Position numbers and translations under genes: made by a program | The notes under the pieces: model-generated | Databases searched by the model: none | Told to the model about the DNA's origin: nothing | What the model saw: the letters and a program-made list of their open reading frames with translations, nothing else | Shown here: positions 32,784-42,792 of the stretch, piece by piece | How the letters are laid out: each line of letters opens with the position of its first letter | Position numbering within the stretch: the stretch's first letter is position 1 | NCBI GenBank assembly: GCA_017347465.1 | Contig: AP021858.1 | Location: forward strand, 2,436,472-2,500,471 | Reading direction: 5' to 3' | DNA length: 64,000 bases | Source of the DNA: Candidatus Nitrosymbiomonas proteolyticus | GTDB taxonomy: Bacteria > Armatimonadota > Fimbriimonadia > Fimbriimonadales > Fimbriimonadaceae

Positions 32784-34289
32784 ATGAGCACGCTTCCCTC
32801 TTTCGTTTCGTCTGTCGATTGGTCTCGGCCGGATTCGCTGGCCTCCAGCTTGCGCTTTCTCAGGCCCTTGTTCGTCGATTCGCGCGTTGCGATCGTCGGC
32901 GAACAGGCCGCAGAGGCCGCCCACTTCGCCTCGCTTTACGCTGAGTCCATAACGGCGTGGGTGGAGTCTGAAGAGCTGAGAGGCGAGTTCCTGATCGAAT
33001 GTCCCTCGATTCCGTGTCGGCTCGTCGCTGATCTCGATGCCGGCAGTTGGGACTGGGCGCTCCTCCAACTCAAAGCCGCCGAAGCCTCGCGTCCTGACCT
33101 GAAAGCGTTGGGTCCGAGGGGAGTGCTTCTCGTCCGCGACTCGGCTCCCGTTGCAGATTCAGGGAGCGGAGTCAGGTGGTTTTCTCGGTCCACAAGCGCC
33201 CCAAGCTGCTTTTCAGAAGGGATCGACCCCCACGCCGACGAGTGGATCGGGTTCTGGGGCGAGATCGAAACTCCTGTTTGGCCCAAGGTATGCGGGGTCA
33301 TTCCGACTCTAAGCCAAGTCGAAATGGCCGTTGCGGCAGCCGAGGCGTTCCTCAATACCTACCCTGGCCCCATGGAGCTGGTGCTCGTCGCGAACGGGAC
33401 GGCCGAGCCGCTTCTTGAAACCCTGCGAGCGTTCGCCCAGGAGCGCCCCGATTCGGTGCGACTGGCCGTGCTTCCCGAAAACCGGGGGTTCGCGGGCGGA
33501 GTCAACGCTGGGCTCGCCGCGTTGGGGGACCTTGAGGAGTGGGACATCGTAGTGGTTTCGAACGACGACGTGATCCCTCACTCCGAGTGCATGGCCGAGA
33601 TCGCCTCCAGTTGGAGGGAACTCAAGGAGCGGGGGCTGCGGCCCGGGATCGTCGGCCCTGTTTCGAACAACATCAACGGCAGACAGCAGGTCGAAATCGG
33701 AATCTACGCGAGCGCGGACGAGATGCAGGCTCGCGCGACGGCGTATCACCGCGACAATTGCCAGTCTGTGAGTCAGGAAATGCAGATTCGGGGCCTGCTC
33801 CTGTGGCTCGACCGGGGACTCGTTTCTGAGATCGGCGGGTTCGACCCTCGGTTCGGGATTGGCAACTTCGAGGACGATGATTACAACCTGAGGGCCCGGC
33901 TTGCGGGATATACGCTTTGGCGGGCCGATGGCGCGTTCCTTCACCATGCAGGCTCTTCGACGTTCAGGTCTCTCAACGTGGACTACGAGGCCAACATCGC
34001 CCGCAACGCCTCACTTTTTTGTGAGAAGTGGCAGATCGACTCGTTGGACAGGTGGCCGCTTTTGGAGCGCGCCCCGCAGGGGGTCTCGCTGTATTGCGAT
34101 CCCGACACGGCGTACCAGCCGAGTGAGTTCTCGGTCACGCTCAACGGAGAGAGGATCGACTTGGTCACGCAGGCTTCGGATATCGAGTTCGCAGGTTGGG
34201 TCCTTTCGAGGTTGGCGCAGTTCCCCCGATCCAAGAGAAGGGACATCATCGAGCTGCTCTCGGAAACTTCCGCTTTCGATGCCGCTTAG
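32784..34289 (+). CDS. GT2-family glycosyltransferase with N-terminal extension
   Basis: 501 residues. Residues ~175-415 form a GT-A fold: NRGFAGGVNAGLAAL, the metal-binding VVVSNDDV (N260-D262), GFDPRFGIGNFEDDDYNLR (acidic cluster at 363-366) and FLHHAGSSTF. A ~175-residue N-terminal domain of no recognised family and an ~80-residue C-terminal domain flank it. Probably transfers sugar to a cell-surface glycan; donor and acceptor unknown. The ATG at 32784 has AGAGAAGG 9 nt upstream. Confidence 0.82.
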   Translation: MSTLPSFVSSVDWSRPDSLASSLRFLRPLFVDSRVAIVGEQAAEAAHFASLYAESITAWVESEELRGEFLIECPSIPCRLVADLDAGSWDWALLQLKAAEASRPDLKALGPRGVLLVRDSAPVADSGSGVRWFSRSTSAPSCFSEGIDPHADEWIGFWGEIETPVWPKVCGVIPTLSQVEMAVAAAEAFLNTYPGPMELVLVANGTAEPLLETLRAFAQERPDSVRLAVLPENRGFAGGVNAGLAALGDLEEWDIVVVSNDDVIPHSECMAEIASSWRELKERGLRPGIVGPVSNNINGRQQVEIGIYASADEMQARATAYHRDNCQSVSQEMQIRGLLLWLDRGLVSEIGGFDPRFGIGNFEDDDYNLRARLAGYTLWRADGAFLHHAGSSTFRSLNVDYEANIARNASLFCEKWQIDSLDRWPLLERAPQGVSLYCDPDTAYQPSEFSVTLNGERIDLVTQASDIEFAGWVLSRLAQFPRSKRRDIIELLSETSAFDAA

Positions 34290-34351
34290 TCCGGATTCAC
34301 GGCAGTCGCTTCTGGGCGGGGCGTAGTTAGTCCCGCCGCCTCATCGGTAAT

Positions 34352-35998
34352 ATGGGAAGCGCCATGGAGTTGCTTCCCACAAGCGTCAATCTGCGCGACC
34401 CCGAACACACCGAGAACCTGGCGAAGATGAACCAGGCGCTCGACGAGTATCGAGGGGCGATGGCGCTTGCGCTTGCGGGAGGAGGCGAGGCGGCGATTGA
34501 GAAGCACAGGTCGCGCGGAAAGATGCTCGCCCGCGAGCGGATCGACTCGCTCCTCGACGATGGGGCGCCTTTCCTCGAGTTCTCGACCTTGGCGGCGAAC
34601 GGCATGTATGAGGGCGACGCACCGTGCGCGGGCATCGTGACGGGGATCGGGCGAATCGCGGGCCGGCTTTGCGTGGTCGTTGCGAACGATGCGACGGTCA
34701 AAGGCGGCACCTACTTCCCTATCACCGTAAAGAAGCACATTCGGGCCCAGGAGATCGCCCTTGAGAACCGCCTTCCCTGCGTATACCTGGTGGACTCGGG
34801 CGGCGCCTATTTGCCGCTCCAGAGCGAGGTATTCCCCGACCGGGATCACTTCGGGCGCATCTTCTACAACCAAGCCGTCCTTTCCAGCCGAGGCATCCCG
34901 CAAGTAGCGGCGGTTCTGGGGAGTTGCACGGCGGGCGGAGCCTATGTTCCTGCGATGAGCGACGAGTCCGTTATCGTCAAGGGCAACGGCACCATCTTTC
35001 TGGGCGGTCCTCCCTTGGTCAAAGCCGCCACAGGCGAAGAGGTCACGGCTGAGGAACTCGGGGGTGCGGACGTTCACACCCGCATCAGCGGAGTGGCCGA
35101 TCACTTTGCGGAGAACGATGCCCACGCAATCGAGATCGTACGCAACATCGTGGGTTCACTGGGGTCGATTCCTGGCGGACAGGCGCCTCCCAGTTTCGGT
35201 TGGGGCCAGCCCCAGCCCGACGCGCCCGAAGACCCTCTCTATGACGTTACGGACCTCTATTCCCTAGTCCCCTCGGCGCATTCGCAACCGATGAGGATGC
35301 GAGAGGTCCTCGCTCGCGTCGTCGACGGCAGCCGGTTTCAGGAGTTCAAGGCCAGTTTCGGAACGACCCTGATTTGTGGTTTTGCGAAGTTCTACGGCCA
35401 CCTTGCAGGCGTGCTCGCCAACGATGGCATCCTTTTTAGCGAGTCGGCGCAGAAGGGCGCGCACTTTATCGAGCTGTGCTGCCAGCGAGGGATTCCGCTG
35501 GTGTTCCTACAAAACATCACGGGGTTCATGGTCGGCAAGAGATATGAGAACGAAGGCATCGCAAAGCACGGCGCGAAGTTGGTGACCGCGGTCTCGGCGG
35601 CGAACGTTCCCAAGTTCACCGTGATCGTAGGCGGATCGTACGGCGCGGGGAACTATGGGATGTGCGGCCGAGCGTACGGGCCCCGACAATTGTGGATGTG
35701 GCCCAACGCCCGGATTTCGGTCATGGGGGGAGAGCAGGCGGCCAACGTCCTGCTCACCGTAAAGCTGGACCAACTCGCGCTGCAGGGCAAAACGATGAGC
35801 CTGGAAGAGCAAGAGGAGTTCAAGCGGCCGGTGTTGGAGCGGTACGCCTGGGAGTCGTCCTGTTATTTCTCCAGCGCGCGGCTTTGGGACGACGGAATCA
35901 TCGACCCCGTCGATACGCGGCGGGTGCTGGCGCTCGGGATCGAGGCGGCCCGGGAAGCGCCCCTCGGACCTCCGCCTTTCAGCGTGTTTCGGATGTAG
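34352..35998 (+). CDS. Acyl-CoA carboxylase carboxyltransferase (beta) subunit, MccB-like
   Basis: 548 residues, full length. N-terminal carboxyltransferase half with [52 protein letters not shown] and [16 protein letters not shown]-terminal half with [30 protein letters not shown] and the [13 protein letters not shown] motif. This is the methylcrotonyl-CoA carboxylase beta layout; substrates could be methylcrotonyl- or another branched acyl-CoA. The biotin carboxylase (alpha) subunit is not adjacent. The start is 34352 or the in-frame ATG at 34364. Confidence 0.92.
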   Translation: MGSAMELLPTSVNLRDPEHTENLAKMNQALDEYRGAMALALAGGGEAAIEKHRSRGKMLARERIDSLLDDGAPFLEFSTLAANGMYEGDAPCAGIVTGIGRIAGRLCVVVANDATVKGGTYFPITVKKHIRAQEIALENRLPCVYLVDSGGAYLPLQSEVFPDRDHFGRIFYNQAVLSSRGIPQVAAVLGSCTAGGAYVPAMSDESVIVKGNGTIFLGGPPLVKAATGEEVTAEELGGADVHTRISGVADHFAENDAHAIEIVRNIVGSLGSIPGGQAPPSFGWGQPQPDAPEDPLYDVTDLYSLVPSAHSQPMRMREVLARVVDGSRFQEFKASFGTTLICGFAKFYGHLAGVLANDGILFSESAQKGAHFIELCCQRGIPLVFLQNITGFMVGKRYENEGIAKHGAKLVTAVSAANVPKFTVIVGGSYGAGNYGMCGRAYGPRQLWMWPNARISVMGGEQAANVLLTVKLDQLALQGKTMSLEEQEEFKRPVLERYAWESSCYFSSARLWDDGIIDPVDTRRVLALGIEAAREAPLGPPPFSVFRM

Positions 35999-36008
35999 GC
36001 AGAACAAA

Positions 36009-36032
36009 GCGACCCACCTTGCGGCGGGTCGC
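36009..36032 (+). terminator. Hairpin between converging carboxylase and pilin genes
   Basis: GCGACCC and GGGTCGC pair around a 10-nt loop, 10 nt after the carboxylase stop. The tail CTGTTCCCC is only weakly U-rich. Placed between converging genes, it fits a terminator. Confidence 0.5.
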
Positions 36033-36085
36033 CTGTTCCCCTATTGGTCGGCTCGCTAAATCCAGTTCAGCACTTCAATCAGCGG

Positions 36086-36535
36086 CTACCAACTCGAGTA
36101 CGCCGTGCCATCGGACGCATTGCCGCTGGCGGATGACGTGATTTTTCCAACGGACCCGGAGGTCGTCGAGTAAGTGAAAGCGGCACCGGAGACCGGATCG
36201 TTCTCGATCTTCTCTACGTAGGGCCCTTTGTAGTCGGCTGCGTTGATGGACTTCGCGGTTCCCGCTTCGTCCTTGCCAGCAGCCGGCGCGGTCGTGACAG
36301 TCAGATCCGCCAGCTTGTCAGGAAACGCTCCGGTGTCGTTTCGGAACAACTCCACTGCATTCCTGTACAGCTTCAGGTTCGCCTTTAGGGCCGACTCCTT
36401 GCTTCGAACACCGGAGTTCGCAAACTTCGGGATCGCGATAGCGGCGAGGACCGCGATGATGATGATGACGATCAGCAACTCTACCAGCGTGAAGCCGCGA
36501 CGGTTGCCACTTCGATTAGCGAATGCCATTCCCAT
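36086..36535 (-). CDS. Type IV pilin/major pseudopilin-like protein
   Basis: 149 residues. Prepilin leader NRSGNRRG then FTLVELLIVIIIIAVLAAIA, with the invariant Glu5 of mature pilin, cut by a prepilin peptidase not in the window. The body (KSINAADYKGPYVEKIENDP) resembles T2SS-G-like pseudopilins with a calcium-site-like loop. It is the last gene of the pilus operon, 71 nt after pilC, and may have its own promoter. The ATG at 36535 has GAAGGGG upstream; an in-frame ATG lies 6 nt later. Confidence 0.85.
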   Translation of the reverse strand: MGMAFANRSGNRRGFTLVELLIVIIIIAVLAAIAIPKFANSGVRSKESALKANLKLYRNAVELFRNDTGAFPDKLADLTVTTAPAAGKDEAGTAKSINAADYKGPYVEKIENDPVSGAAFTYSTTSGSVGKITSSASGNASDGTAYSSW

Positions 36536-36606
36536 TGTTACCCCTTCTAAGGAACCTCGCCCCGTTCTGGCCAGGTCTATTGGACATTGTCGGCAGGGAT
36601 TTGCCA

Positions 36607-37839
36607 TTACTTTACGTTTTGCACCACAGAATAAATCGGACCGATGATCGAGATCGTGATGAACCCGATAATGCCGCCCATGAGCACGATCATGACGGGT
36701 TCGACGATCGATACCAGCGACTTGATCTTGCCGTCGACCTCTTCTTCGAGATGCTCCGCAGTCGTAGCCAACAGCGCGGGCAATCGGCCCGTCCGTTCGC
36801 CAACAGTCACCACCTGAGTCAGCATCGAAGGGAAAACGCGAGCGGCCGCCAGGGACTCGGAGAGCGACTTGCCGTGCTCGACCGAGTCACGAACCTCCTT
36901 CAGCGCCTTCGAGATCGTCCCGTTGCCAGCCACGCGAGCGGAGTGCTCCAGCGCCGACATCAGAGCCACGTTCCCTGCCGTAAGCGTTGCAATGGACTGA
37001 AACGCCCGCGAAAGGGCCAACTTGCGAGAAACCTCGCCAAGGAGCGGCAGGCGCTCGGCGAATCTGGTGAGGGCGAAGCGTGTAGCTGGGATTCGGACCA
37101 ACGCGACAATCCCGGCGATGGTGGCAAGAGTGCCCACGACCAACGGAATCGGGTTCTCGCGCCCCGCGTTTCCGACACTGAGCAGCCACAACGTGAGTTT
37201 CGGTACTTCGGAGCCCATGGACTCGAAAATCGAGCCAAACCTCGGCAGAACGAAAAGCACGAGCACCACGATCGCAGCAAAAGCGATGAATGTAAGGACC
37301 GCGGGATAGAGCATTGCGTTCGCGATTCTCCGCTTGAGGTCGGCGCTCCGAGCTAGGTACGCAGCCGATCCCTTCAGGGCACGATCCAGGCGGCCGCCTT
37401 CTTCAGCCACGGCGACCATTTCGCAAACGACCGAGGGGAACATCTCAGGCGCAGACTTCATCGCGGCAGACAGGCTCTTCCCGCCGACGATCTCGGACTT
37501 GACGCGGTGGAGCGCGCCCCGTGTTGTCGAGTTTTTCGCGGAGCCGATGACGGCATCGAGGGCTTCCACAAATGGAACTCCCGTCTCCGCCATCACGGAG
37601 AGGTCCCGAAGCACCAGACAAACGTCGGCGTCTCTGACCTTTCCGCTCTTCCTTGCGCGTGCGTCGCGCTCGGTCAAGGCTTCAGACTCCTTCTTTCGGA
37701 ACGATGCCGGGATGATCGAGATGATCGTAATGTCCATGCCGGCGACGCGGCGCTCGGCTTCGTCGATGTGGTGGGCGATCACCTCGCCGGTGACCCGCTT
37801 GCCTTGGCTGTTGACGCCCTGATATTTGAACGCGTTCAT
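36607..37839 (-). CDS. pilC: Type IV pilus/type II secretion inner-membrane protein PilC/GspF
   Basis: 410 residues. Two T2SSF cytoplasmic domains (about 65-190 and 270-395) with membrane helices near 167-195, 215-240 and 375-400. Diagnostic patterns: RDLSVMAETGVPFVEALD, GGKSLSAAM, FPSVVCEMVAVAEEGGRL and AFQSIATLTAGNV. It forms the inner-membrane platform driven by PilB. It starts 4 nt after pilB. Confidence 0.92.
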   Translation of the reverse strand: MNAFKYQGVNSQGKRVTGEVIAHHIDEAERRVAGMDITIISIIPASFRKKESEALTERDARARKSGKVRDADVCLVLRDLSVMAETGVPFVEALDAVIGSAKNSTTRGALHRVKSEIVGGKSLSAAMKSAPEMFPSVVCEMVAVAEEGGRLDRALKGSAAYLARSADLKRRIANAMLYPAVLTFIAFAAIVVLVLFVLPRFGSIFESMGSEVPKLTLWLLSVGNAGRENPIPLVVGTLATIAGIVALVRIPATRFALTRFAERLPLLGEVSRKLALSRAFQSIATLTAGNVALMSALEHSARVAGNGTISKALKEVRDSVEHGKSLSESLAAARVFPSMLTQVVTVGERTGRLPALLATTAEHLEEEVDGKIKSLVSIVEPVMIVLMGGIIGFITISIIGPIYSVVQNVK

Positions 37840-37843
37840 GCGT

Positions 37844-39550
37844 TTACTCCCCAGCGGTCGACCGAATGACCTCTTCGACCGTCGTCGAACCTTCTTTCAC
37901 CTTTCGCAAGGCGTCTTCGCGTAAGAGGGTCATGCCCTCCTCGCTCCCCCGCTCACGGATATCGGCGGCGCTCGCACCCGCGAGGATCATCTTGCGAACC
38001 GACGGCGAGATGTCGAGCACCTCATAGACCCCCGTTCGGCCGCGATAACCCGACCTGGCACAGTACTCGCAGCCCGTGCCCCGAACGTACTCGACGTCCC
38101 GTTCCAACCCCAGTCGGGCTAGCATCGCCTCGGGCGGGTCGTAGGGCTCGGAGCACTTGGGGCAGACCATCCTGAGCAGGCGCTGCGCCACCGAGCAACT
38201 CACGCTCGAAGCGAGGAGGAACGGCTCGACTCCCATATCGATCAGCCTTGTAATGGCCGCCGCGCTGTCGTTGGCGTGAACGCTCGTTAAGACTTGGTGG
38301 CCGGTCAGCGAAGCCTCGACCGCAATCGACGCAGTTTCCGCGTCTCGGACCTCCCCCACCAAGATTACGTCCGGGTCTTGACGTAGGATCGACCTCAGGC
38401 CGTTCGCAAACGTTGTTCCCGCCTTGGGGTTAACGTTCCCCTGAACCACGCCGTCGATCTGATACTCCACCGGGTCCTCGATCGTGATGATGTTCCGGTG
38501 GACCGCGTTCAGATGGTTGATGGCGGCGTACAGCGTCGTCGTCTTCCCTGAGCCCGTCGGACCCGAAACCAACACGAAACCCTGCGGCTCTTCGATCGCG
38601 GTCCGAAAGACCTCGCGCGGCGTTGGGTCCAATCCAATCTTGCCGAGATCGAGCACAGAGCTGTTCTTGTCGAGAATGCGGATAACCACGTTCTCGCCGT
38701 GGGTGCTCGGATAGGTCGAAACGCGGAAGTCAAACTCCCCTTGAGCCGAGATCAGCGTGCAGCGCCCGTCCTGAGGAACTCGGCGCTCGGCGATATCGAG
38801 GTTCGCCATGATCTTGATGCGCGAAACGAGAGCCTGCTGAAGGTCGCGGGGGACAATCATGACCTCCTGCAACATGCCATCGATCCGAAAGCGAACCCGA
38901 ACGCGCCGGGACATCGGCTCGATGTGAATGTCGCTTGCCCGCATGGAAAGAGCCCGCGTCATCAGCGCGTTGGCGAGCTTGATGACCGGCGCCCCTTCGA
39001 CGACCTCCTTGAGTTCGACGACGTTGACCTTCTCGTCTTCGTCGTCGGCCTGTGCGAGCCGAACGTCCTCGGTATCTACGCCTTTGATCGCCTCACCGAT
39101 GATCTCGCCCAGGTCGTCGTAAGCCCCGTAGCAACGAAAGATCGCGTCGCGGACGTCCTCTTCGGTAGCGAGCAGGGGGTCGATGTCGAGTTGGAGGACC
39201 GTGCTCAGTTCGTCGATCGCAGCCAGATCGAGCGGGTTCACCATCGCAACTGAGGCGGCTGTTTCGGTCGCCTCGATCGGAATCGCCAGCAGCCTCAGAG
39301 CCAGAGAATGCGGAGAAATCTGGGCGACGTTCGCGTCGATCTCCATCTTGGCCAAGTCAACGAACGGAACACCCATTTGCAAGCCGACGCACTTGAGCAT
39401 CTGCTTCTGTGTGATGAGGTTCTTGCGAACCAGCAACTCGCCTACGGACTCGGTTGTATCGGTACGACTTCCGAGAATATCGCCGAGTTGATCGCGAGTG
39501 ATCAGCCCTTCTTCGACAAGGATTTCGGCAAGGGGACGATCGAGGTTCAT
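37844..39550 (-). CDS. pilB: Type IV pilus assembly ATPase PilB/GspE
   Basis: 568 residues. The N-terminal MshEN-like region (about 5-150: LAEILVEEGLITRDQLGDIL and a second repeat VGELLVRKNLITQKQM) resembles cyclic-di-GMP-binding MshEN domains. The ATPase core has Walker A GPTGSGKTT (from G330), RQDPDVILVGEVRD (Walker B) and LTGHQVLTSVHAND (His box). A zinc tetracysteine follows (CPKC, CEYC). It powers pilus extension or secretion. The start overlaps the pilQ stop by one base (TAATG). Confidence 0.95.
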   Translation of the reverse strand: MNLDRPLAEILVEEGLITRDQLGDILGSRTDTTESVGELLVRKNLITQKQMLKCVGLQMGVPFVDLAKMEIDANVAQISPHSLALRLLAIPIEATETAASVAMVNPLDLAAIDELSTVLQLDIDPLLATEEDVRDAIFRCYGAYDDLGEIIGEAIKGVDTEDVRLAQADDEDEKVNVVELKEVVEGAPVIKLANALMTRALSMRASDIHIEPMSRRVRVRFRIDGMLQEVMIVPRDLQQALVSRIKIMANLDIAERRVPQDGRCTLISAQGEFDFRVSTYPSTHGENVVIRILDKNSSVLDLGKIGLDPTPREVFRTAIEEPQGFVLVSGPTGSGKTTTLYAAINHLNAVHRNIITIEDPVEYQIDGVVQGNVNPKAGTTFANGLRSILRQDPDVILVGEVRDAETASIAVEASLTGHQVLTSVHANDSAAAITRLIDMGVEPFLLASSVSCSVAQRLLRMVCPKCSEPYDPPEAMLARLGLERDVEYVRGTGCEYCARSGYRGRTGVYEVLDISPSVRKMILAGASAADIRERGSEEGMTLLREDALRKVKEGSTTVEEVIRSTAGE

Positions 39551-41001
39551 TAATCTTCCGATTTGAGAATCGTCGGAGTGATCGAGATGATCACCTGGGA
39601 CGACACCTTGGTCCTCTTGCGCCGAGTAAACAACTCGCCGATGAGCGGAATCTGGCTGATGATGGGGACCCGTTCGAGCTGAACGATCTCCTCGTCTTTG
39701 AGCAACCCGCCCATCACGATCGTCTGGCCCGAAGGCACTCGGAGTGTCGTCTGAGCCTCTCTCGTTGAAATCTGCGGGTAGCTTGCGCCGTTGACCTCGA
39801 GGAATCCGGTCACCGTGGAAACCTGTGGGTACAGCACGAGCGTAACCTGCCCGTCAGAACTCACTTGGGCCGAAACCTGAAGGTAGATGCCAACGCGCTC
39901 CTCTTCCCGCGAGAAGATCGGGGTATTGGCTTGCGTGTAGCCAACGAGCACCGGAAACACGAGCCGATCGCCGATCAAGATGAACGCCTTTTCGCCTTCG
40001 AGGACCGAGATGTTCGGCGACGCGAGGAGCTTGGCGCGGTTTTGCTGCTCGAGAGCCTTGATCGCGGCCGAAAACGCCTGCGGGACCCTCGTGAAAGTAC
40101 CGAAATTCAGCTTGTTGGGTGACGATTCTGAGATCGCGAGATTGCCGAGACTCCAGCTCATCCCCATCTCCTTCAGCGCGTCCTCGTTGATGTCATGGAT
40201 CGTGACTTCGATCACGACCTGAGGCCGTGCGAGGTCGATCGCTTCGAGCAGCCTTCGCGCTTCTTCGAGTCGTTGCCTTGGCCCTCGAAGGATCAGAAGC
40301 TTGCTGCCGTTTCCGGTTTCGGAGCCCGATTCAGTGAGAGTGCCGGCTTGGACTCCCGTGGTTGCCGAGGTTTCTGCCCGGCTGAGTCCTGGAGTAATCA
40401 TCGAGGGAGCGACTTCGGCCACCAGGTCGCTCTTGGCGAAGAACTTCTCGATGAACGAGATCGCCTCAGACCCGCGAAGATATCGGAGTTGAACGACCTC
40501 GACTTCGAGAGCGGGAGGCTCGGGCGTCGCGACCTCTTCCCCAAATGCCTTTGCATACTCGGTCGGGTACCCTGATTTCAGCTTCTCCGGCGTGGCTAGG
40601 ACGAACGTCTGTCCGACCTTGAGGGCCTTGAGGCCGCTCAGGGCGCAAAGATGCATCAGCATTTCGCCGAGCTTGACGTTGGCAAGACGCACCGTGAGCT
40701 TCGAGCTTGCGTTCGAAAGCAGTACGAGGTTAGCCCCCGTTTGCTCGCTCAGGATGCTCGTCATTTTGGCAAGGTCCCAATCGACGGCGTTGAGCGAGCA
40801 GATTCGCTCCTCGGGTGGGGTCTCGGGATCGTCCGCTTCCACTTCGGCTGACGCCTGCGGAGGCTCGACCTGCTTTGCCGGTTTCTGGACCGTGACGTTC
40901 GCAGTCGTCGGCGCCGGCGTCAGTTGCGCTGGGATGATGGCAGAACTCGTCGCGGAGCTTACGTGAAAATAGGCTAAAGAAGCTAATAGAAGGCCGTTCA
41001 T
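39550..41001 (-). CDS. pilQ: Secretin PilQ/GspD
   Basis: 483 residues, short for PilQ. It has an N-terminal hydrophobic export segment, a Pro/Glu-rich linker (~25-65), an N0/STN-like domain (~66-140), one N1-type domain (~165-260) with a polar insertion (TPGLSRAETSATTG), and a C-terminal secretin barrel: LLASPNISVLEGEKAFILIG, VPSGQTIVMGGLLKD, VPIISQIPLIGELF. It makes the outer-membrane pilus pore. AMIN domains of classical PilQ are absent. Confidence 0.9.
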   Translation of the reverse strand: MNGLLLASLAYFHVSSATSSAIIPAQLTPAPTTANVTVQKPAKQVEPPQASAEVEADDPETPPEERICSLNAVDWDLAKMTSILSEQTGANLVLLSNASSKLTVRLANVKLGEMLMHLCALSGLKALKVGQTFVLATPEKLKSGYPTEYAKAFGEEVATPEPPALEVEVVQLRYLRGSEAISFIEKFFAKSDLVAEVAPSMITPGLSRAETSATTGVQAGTLTESGSETGNGSKLLILRGPRQRLEEARRLLEAIDLARPQVVIEVTIHDINEDALKEMGMSWSLGNLAISESSPNKLNFGTFTRVPQAFSAAIKALEQQNRAKLLASPNISVLEGEKAFILIGDRLVFPVLVGYTQANTPIFSREEERVGIYLQVSAQVSSDGQVTLVLYPQVSTVTGFLEVNGASYPQISTREAQTTLRVPSGQTIVMGGLLKDEEIVQLERVPIISQIPLIGELFTRRKRTKVSSQVIISITPTILKSED

Positions 41002-41615
41002 ATTTGAACCTCGCCACCCACTTTGAGCCGCACAGAGCCTTTGGGTGTGGCGAGGGTCACGCCTTCGTCGTCGATTGCAGTGACTCGGATGCCTTCAAGG
41101 ATCACGTCGTTCGCGCGGAACGGCGTGTCTTCCGTTGAGTTGACCGAGATATAGGCGACCCTTCCCTTGACTTCCATGACGGCCTTGAGAACCAGCGTTG
41201 CATAGCGGTTCTGCTCTGATTCTCGGCCAGTCCCGGTATTTTCATCAGGGTTCGGAGGGGCCGAACTCCCGGTGGGTCGTATGTTTGGAAGGATGTCTTC
41301 GATCCCGAAAGGTAGCGGCGGACGGCCGTTCCCCATCAAGCCGGGAGGGATCCCGGTCGCATCGGCGGCAGGGTCGGTCGGCAAGTCCCCCATTCCCTCA
41401 GCGATCAGCATCAGCCGAGGGTGAGAAAACGGATCGACCTGCAACGCCATGGGAAGTTGCAGCAGTTCGTCGGCGATCGCCGTTTGGGTCTCGTCGGCCT
41501 CGGCGGCGGCCACCTTCGCGGGACCATTGCCGAGCAATTGGATCATGAGGAATGCGATAGCTGCCACCGCCCCGATGGCCAACCATGTCGCCTTGCGCCG
41601 GTCGCCGAGTTGCAT
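40998..41615 (-). CDS. pilP: PilP/GspC-like pilus alignment protein
   Basis: 205 residues. One N-terminal membrane helix (about 8-28), a proline-rich periplasmic stretch (~85-130), and a C-terminal HR-type beta domain (LKAVMEVKGRVAYISVN to VRLKVGGEVQI) like PilP/GspC. It would link the PilMNO inner-membrane complex to the secretin. Its ATG/TGA overlaps with pilQ (4 nt) and pilO (1 nt) and its position support the name more than sequence alone. Confidence 0.75.
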   Translation of the reverse strand: MQLGDRRKATWLAIGAVAAIAFLMIQLLGNGPAKVAAAEADETQTAIADELLQLPMALQVDPFSHPRLMLIAEGMGDLPTDPAADATGIPPGLMGNGRPPLPFGIEDILPNIRPTGSSAPPNPDENTGTGRESEQNRYATLVLKAVMEVKGRVAYISVNSTEDTPFRANDVILEGIRVTAIDDEGVTLATPKGSVRLKVGGEVQI

Positions 41616-42193
41616 TATCCTGTCACTCCCGGCGTCACGATGCGAAACTGGATCGCAGCGGCTAATACGGCCACTCCGGTTCGGCTTACCGACTGCCTGG
41701 TGACTTCGACAACGTTGAACTCGAGGGGAACATCACATTTCTTGAGGGCGCCCAGCGCGCCCAAGACGTTGGCGGCCGTACCTTGGATCACCGCCTGGGC
41801 TTCGATCTGGCCCCACCCGTTCTGCTCCGCGTCGAATCGGAATCGGCTTAAGTAGGGGGCGATTTCTGCCCCTGCGTGAAACTCTTGCAGAACGCAGTTC
41901 CACTCGACGGCGACATTCTGAAGGTAGTTTCGCGTGGCCGCCACACTTTCGAGCCCCTTGGGAGACGGCGTTTCCTCGATTCCCTTGGCCTTGTCGAGGA
42001 GTTCCAGCGAGCTGTCGATTCGGTCCTGCAATCCGGAGGCCTTGGTTCGGAGGTCCTCAGCCTCCCCCCGCAGTCGGAAGTAGTCGAGCGCGAGAACCGA
42101 GACGGTCAAGAACGCGGCGATGGCAAGGGTCGCCGTCGCTCGCTTGACGAGCTTGAGAGACGAGGGCCTTCCGAGCCAGATGCGGTACTTCAT
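41615..42193 (-). CDS. pilO: PilO-like pilus assembly protein
   Basis: 192 residues. A short cytoplasmic start, a membrane helix (~17-37), a coiled coil (~40-75, DYFRLRGEAEDLRTKASG) and a ferredoxin-like periplasmic domain. Sequence similarity to PilO is weak, but size, topology and place between PilN- and PilP-like genes fit. ATGA overlap with pilN. Confidence 0.72.
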   Translation of the reverse strand: MKYRIWLGRPSSLKLVKRATATLAIAAFLTVSVLALDYFRLRGEAEDLRTKASGLQDRIDSSLELLDKAKGIEETPSPKGLESVAATRNYLQNVAVEWNCVLQEFHAGAEIAPYLSRFRFDAEQNGWGQIEAQAVIQGTAANVLGALGALKKCDVPLEFNVVEVTRQSVSRTGVAVLAAAIQFRIVTPGVTG

Positions 42194-42792
42194 CGGGCCA
42201 CTTGCACCTTCTTGAGAAAGTCGAAGGCAAGGCCGTTGTCGCCCAGGAGAGCGCTGCTGCGCGTCGAGGAAAGCACGGCAGTCTTGACCGAGGGCCCGTG
42301 GGAGGCGGCGGCGACGAAGTCACGCAGGCTCGCGTAGCTTTCGCAATCGCCTCGGAGCGTCATCGCCAACTGGCCGCCGACGAGTTCACCCCGCAATGAG
42401 GAGACCGCCATCGACTTGGGGACTGAATTGAGTACCAACAAGAGGTTGCCGAGCACCAGTTCGCTTTGGCTCGACATACGTTCCTGCATCTCGTGCCCAG
42501 CGAGCATGGGCGTGGTGACCTCGCTTTGCTTCTCGATCGATTCGACCTGTTTCTCCAGGATTGCGACGTTGGCGCGGCTCTTTCGGATCTCCGTGGCGAC
42601 CTCCGCCCTGGACTCCAGAATCGACGGAACGACGACAGAACTCGACCCGATTACGACGGCAAGAAGGAGCAACCAGCGCGCCGATCGCAACGCTATCGCC
42701 CTGCGCAACTCGATACGCTCGGAAAGGAGGTTCGCCTCGACGTTGATCGAGCGATCAGCTTGCCCGCGCCCAAACAAACTCTCTTGTAGCAT
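42190..42792 (-). CDS. pilN: PilN-like pilus assembly protein
   Basis: 200 residues. A cytoplasmic N-terminus containing the PilN-type SINVEANLLSERIELRR stretch (binds PilM), a membrane helix (~38-58), a coiled coil (~60-95) and a periplasmic domain. It overlaps the end of pilM by 38 nt, an unusually long overlap that implies tight coupling. Confidence 0.78.
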   Translation of the reverse strand: MLQESLFGRGQADRSINVEANLLSERIELRRAIALRSARWLLLLAVVIGSSSVVVPSILESRAEVATEIRKSRANVAILEKQVESIEKQSEVTTPMLAGHEMQERMSSQSELVLGNLLLVLNSVPKSMAVSSLRGELVGGQLAMTLRGDCESYASLRDFVAAASHGPSVKTAVLSSTRSSALLGDNGLAFDFLKKVQVAR

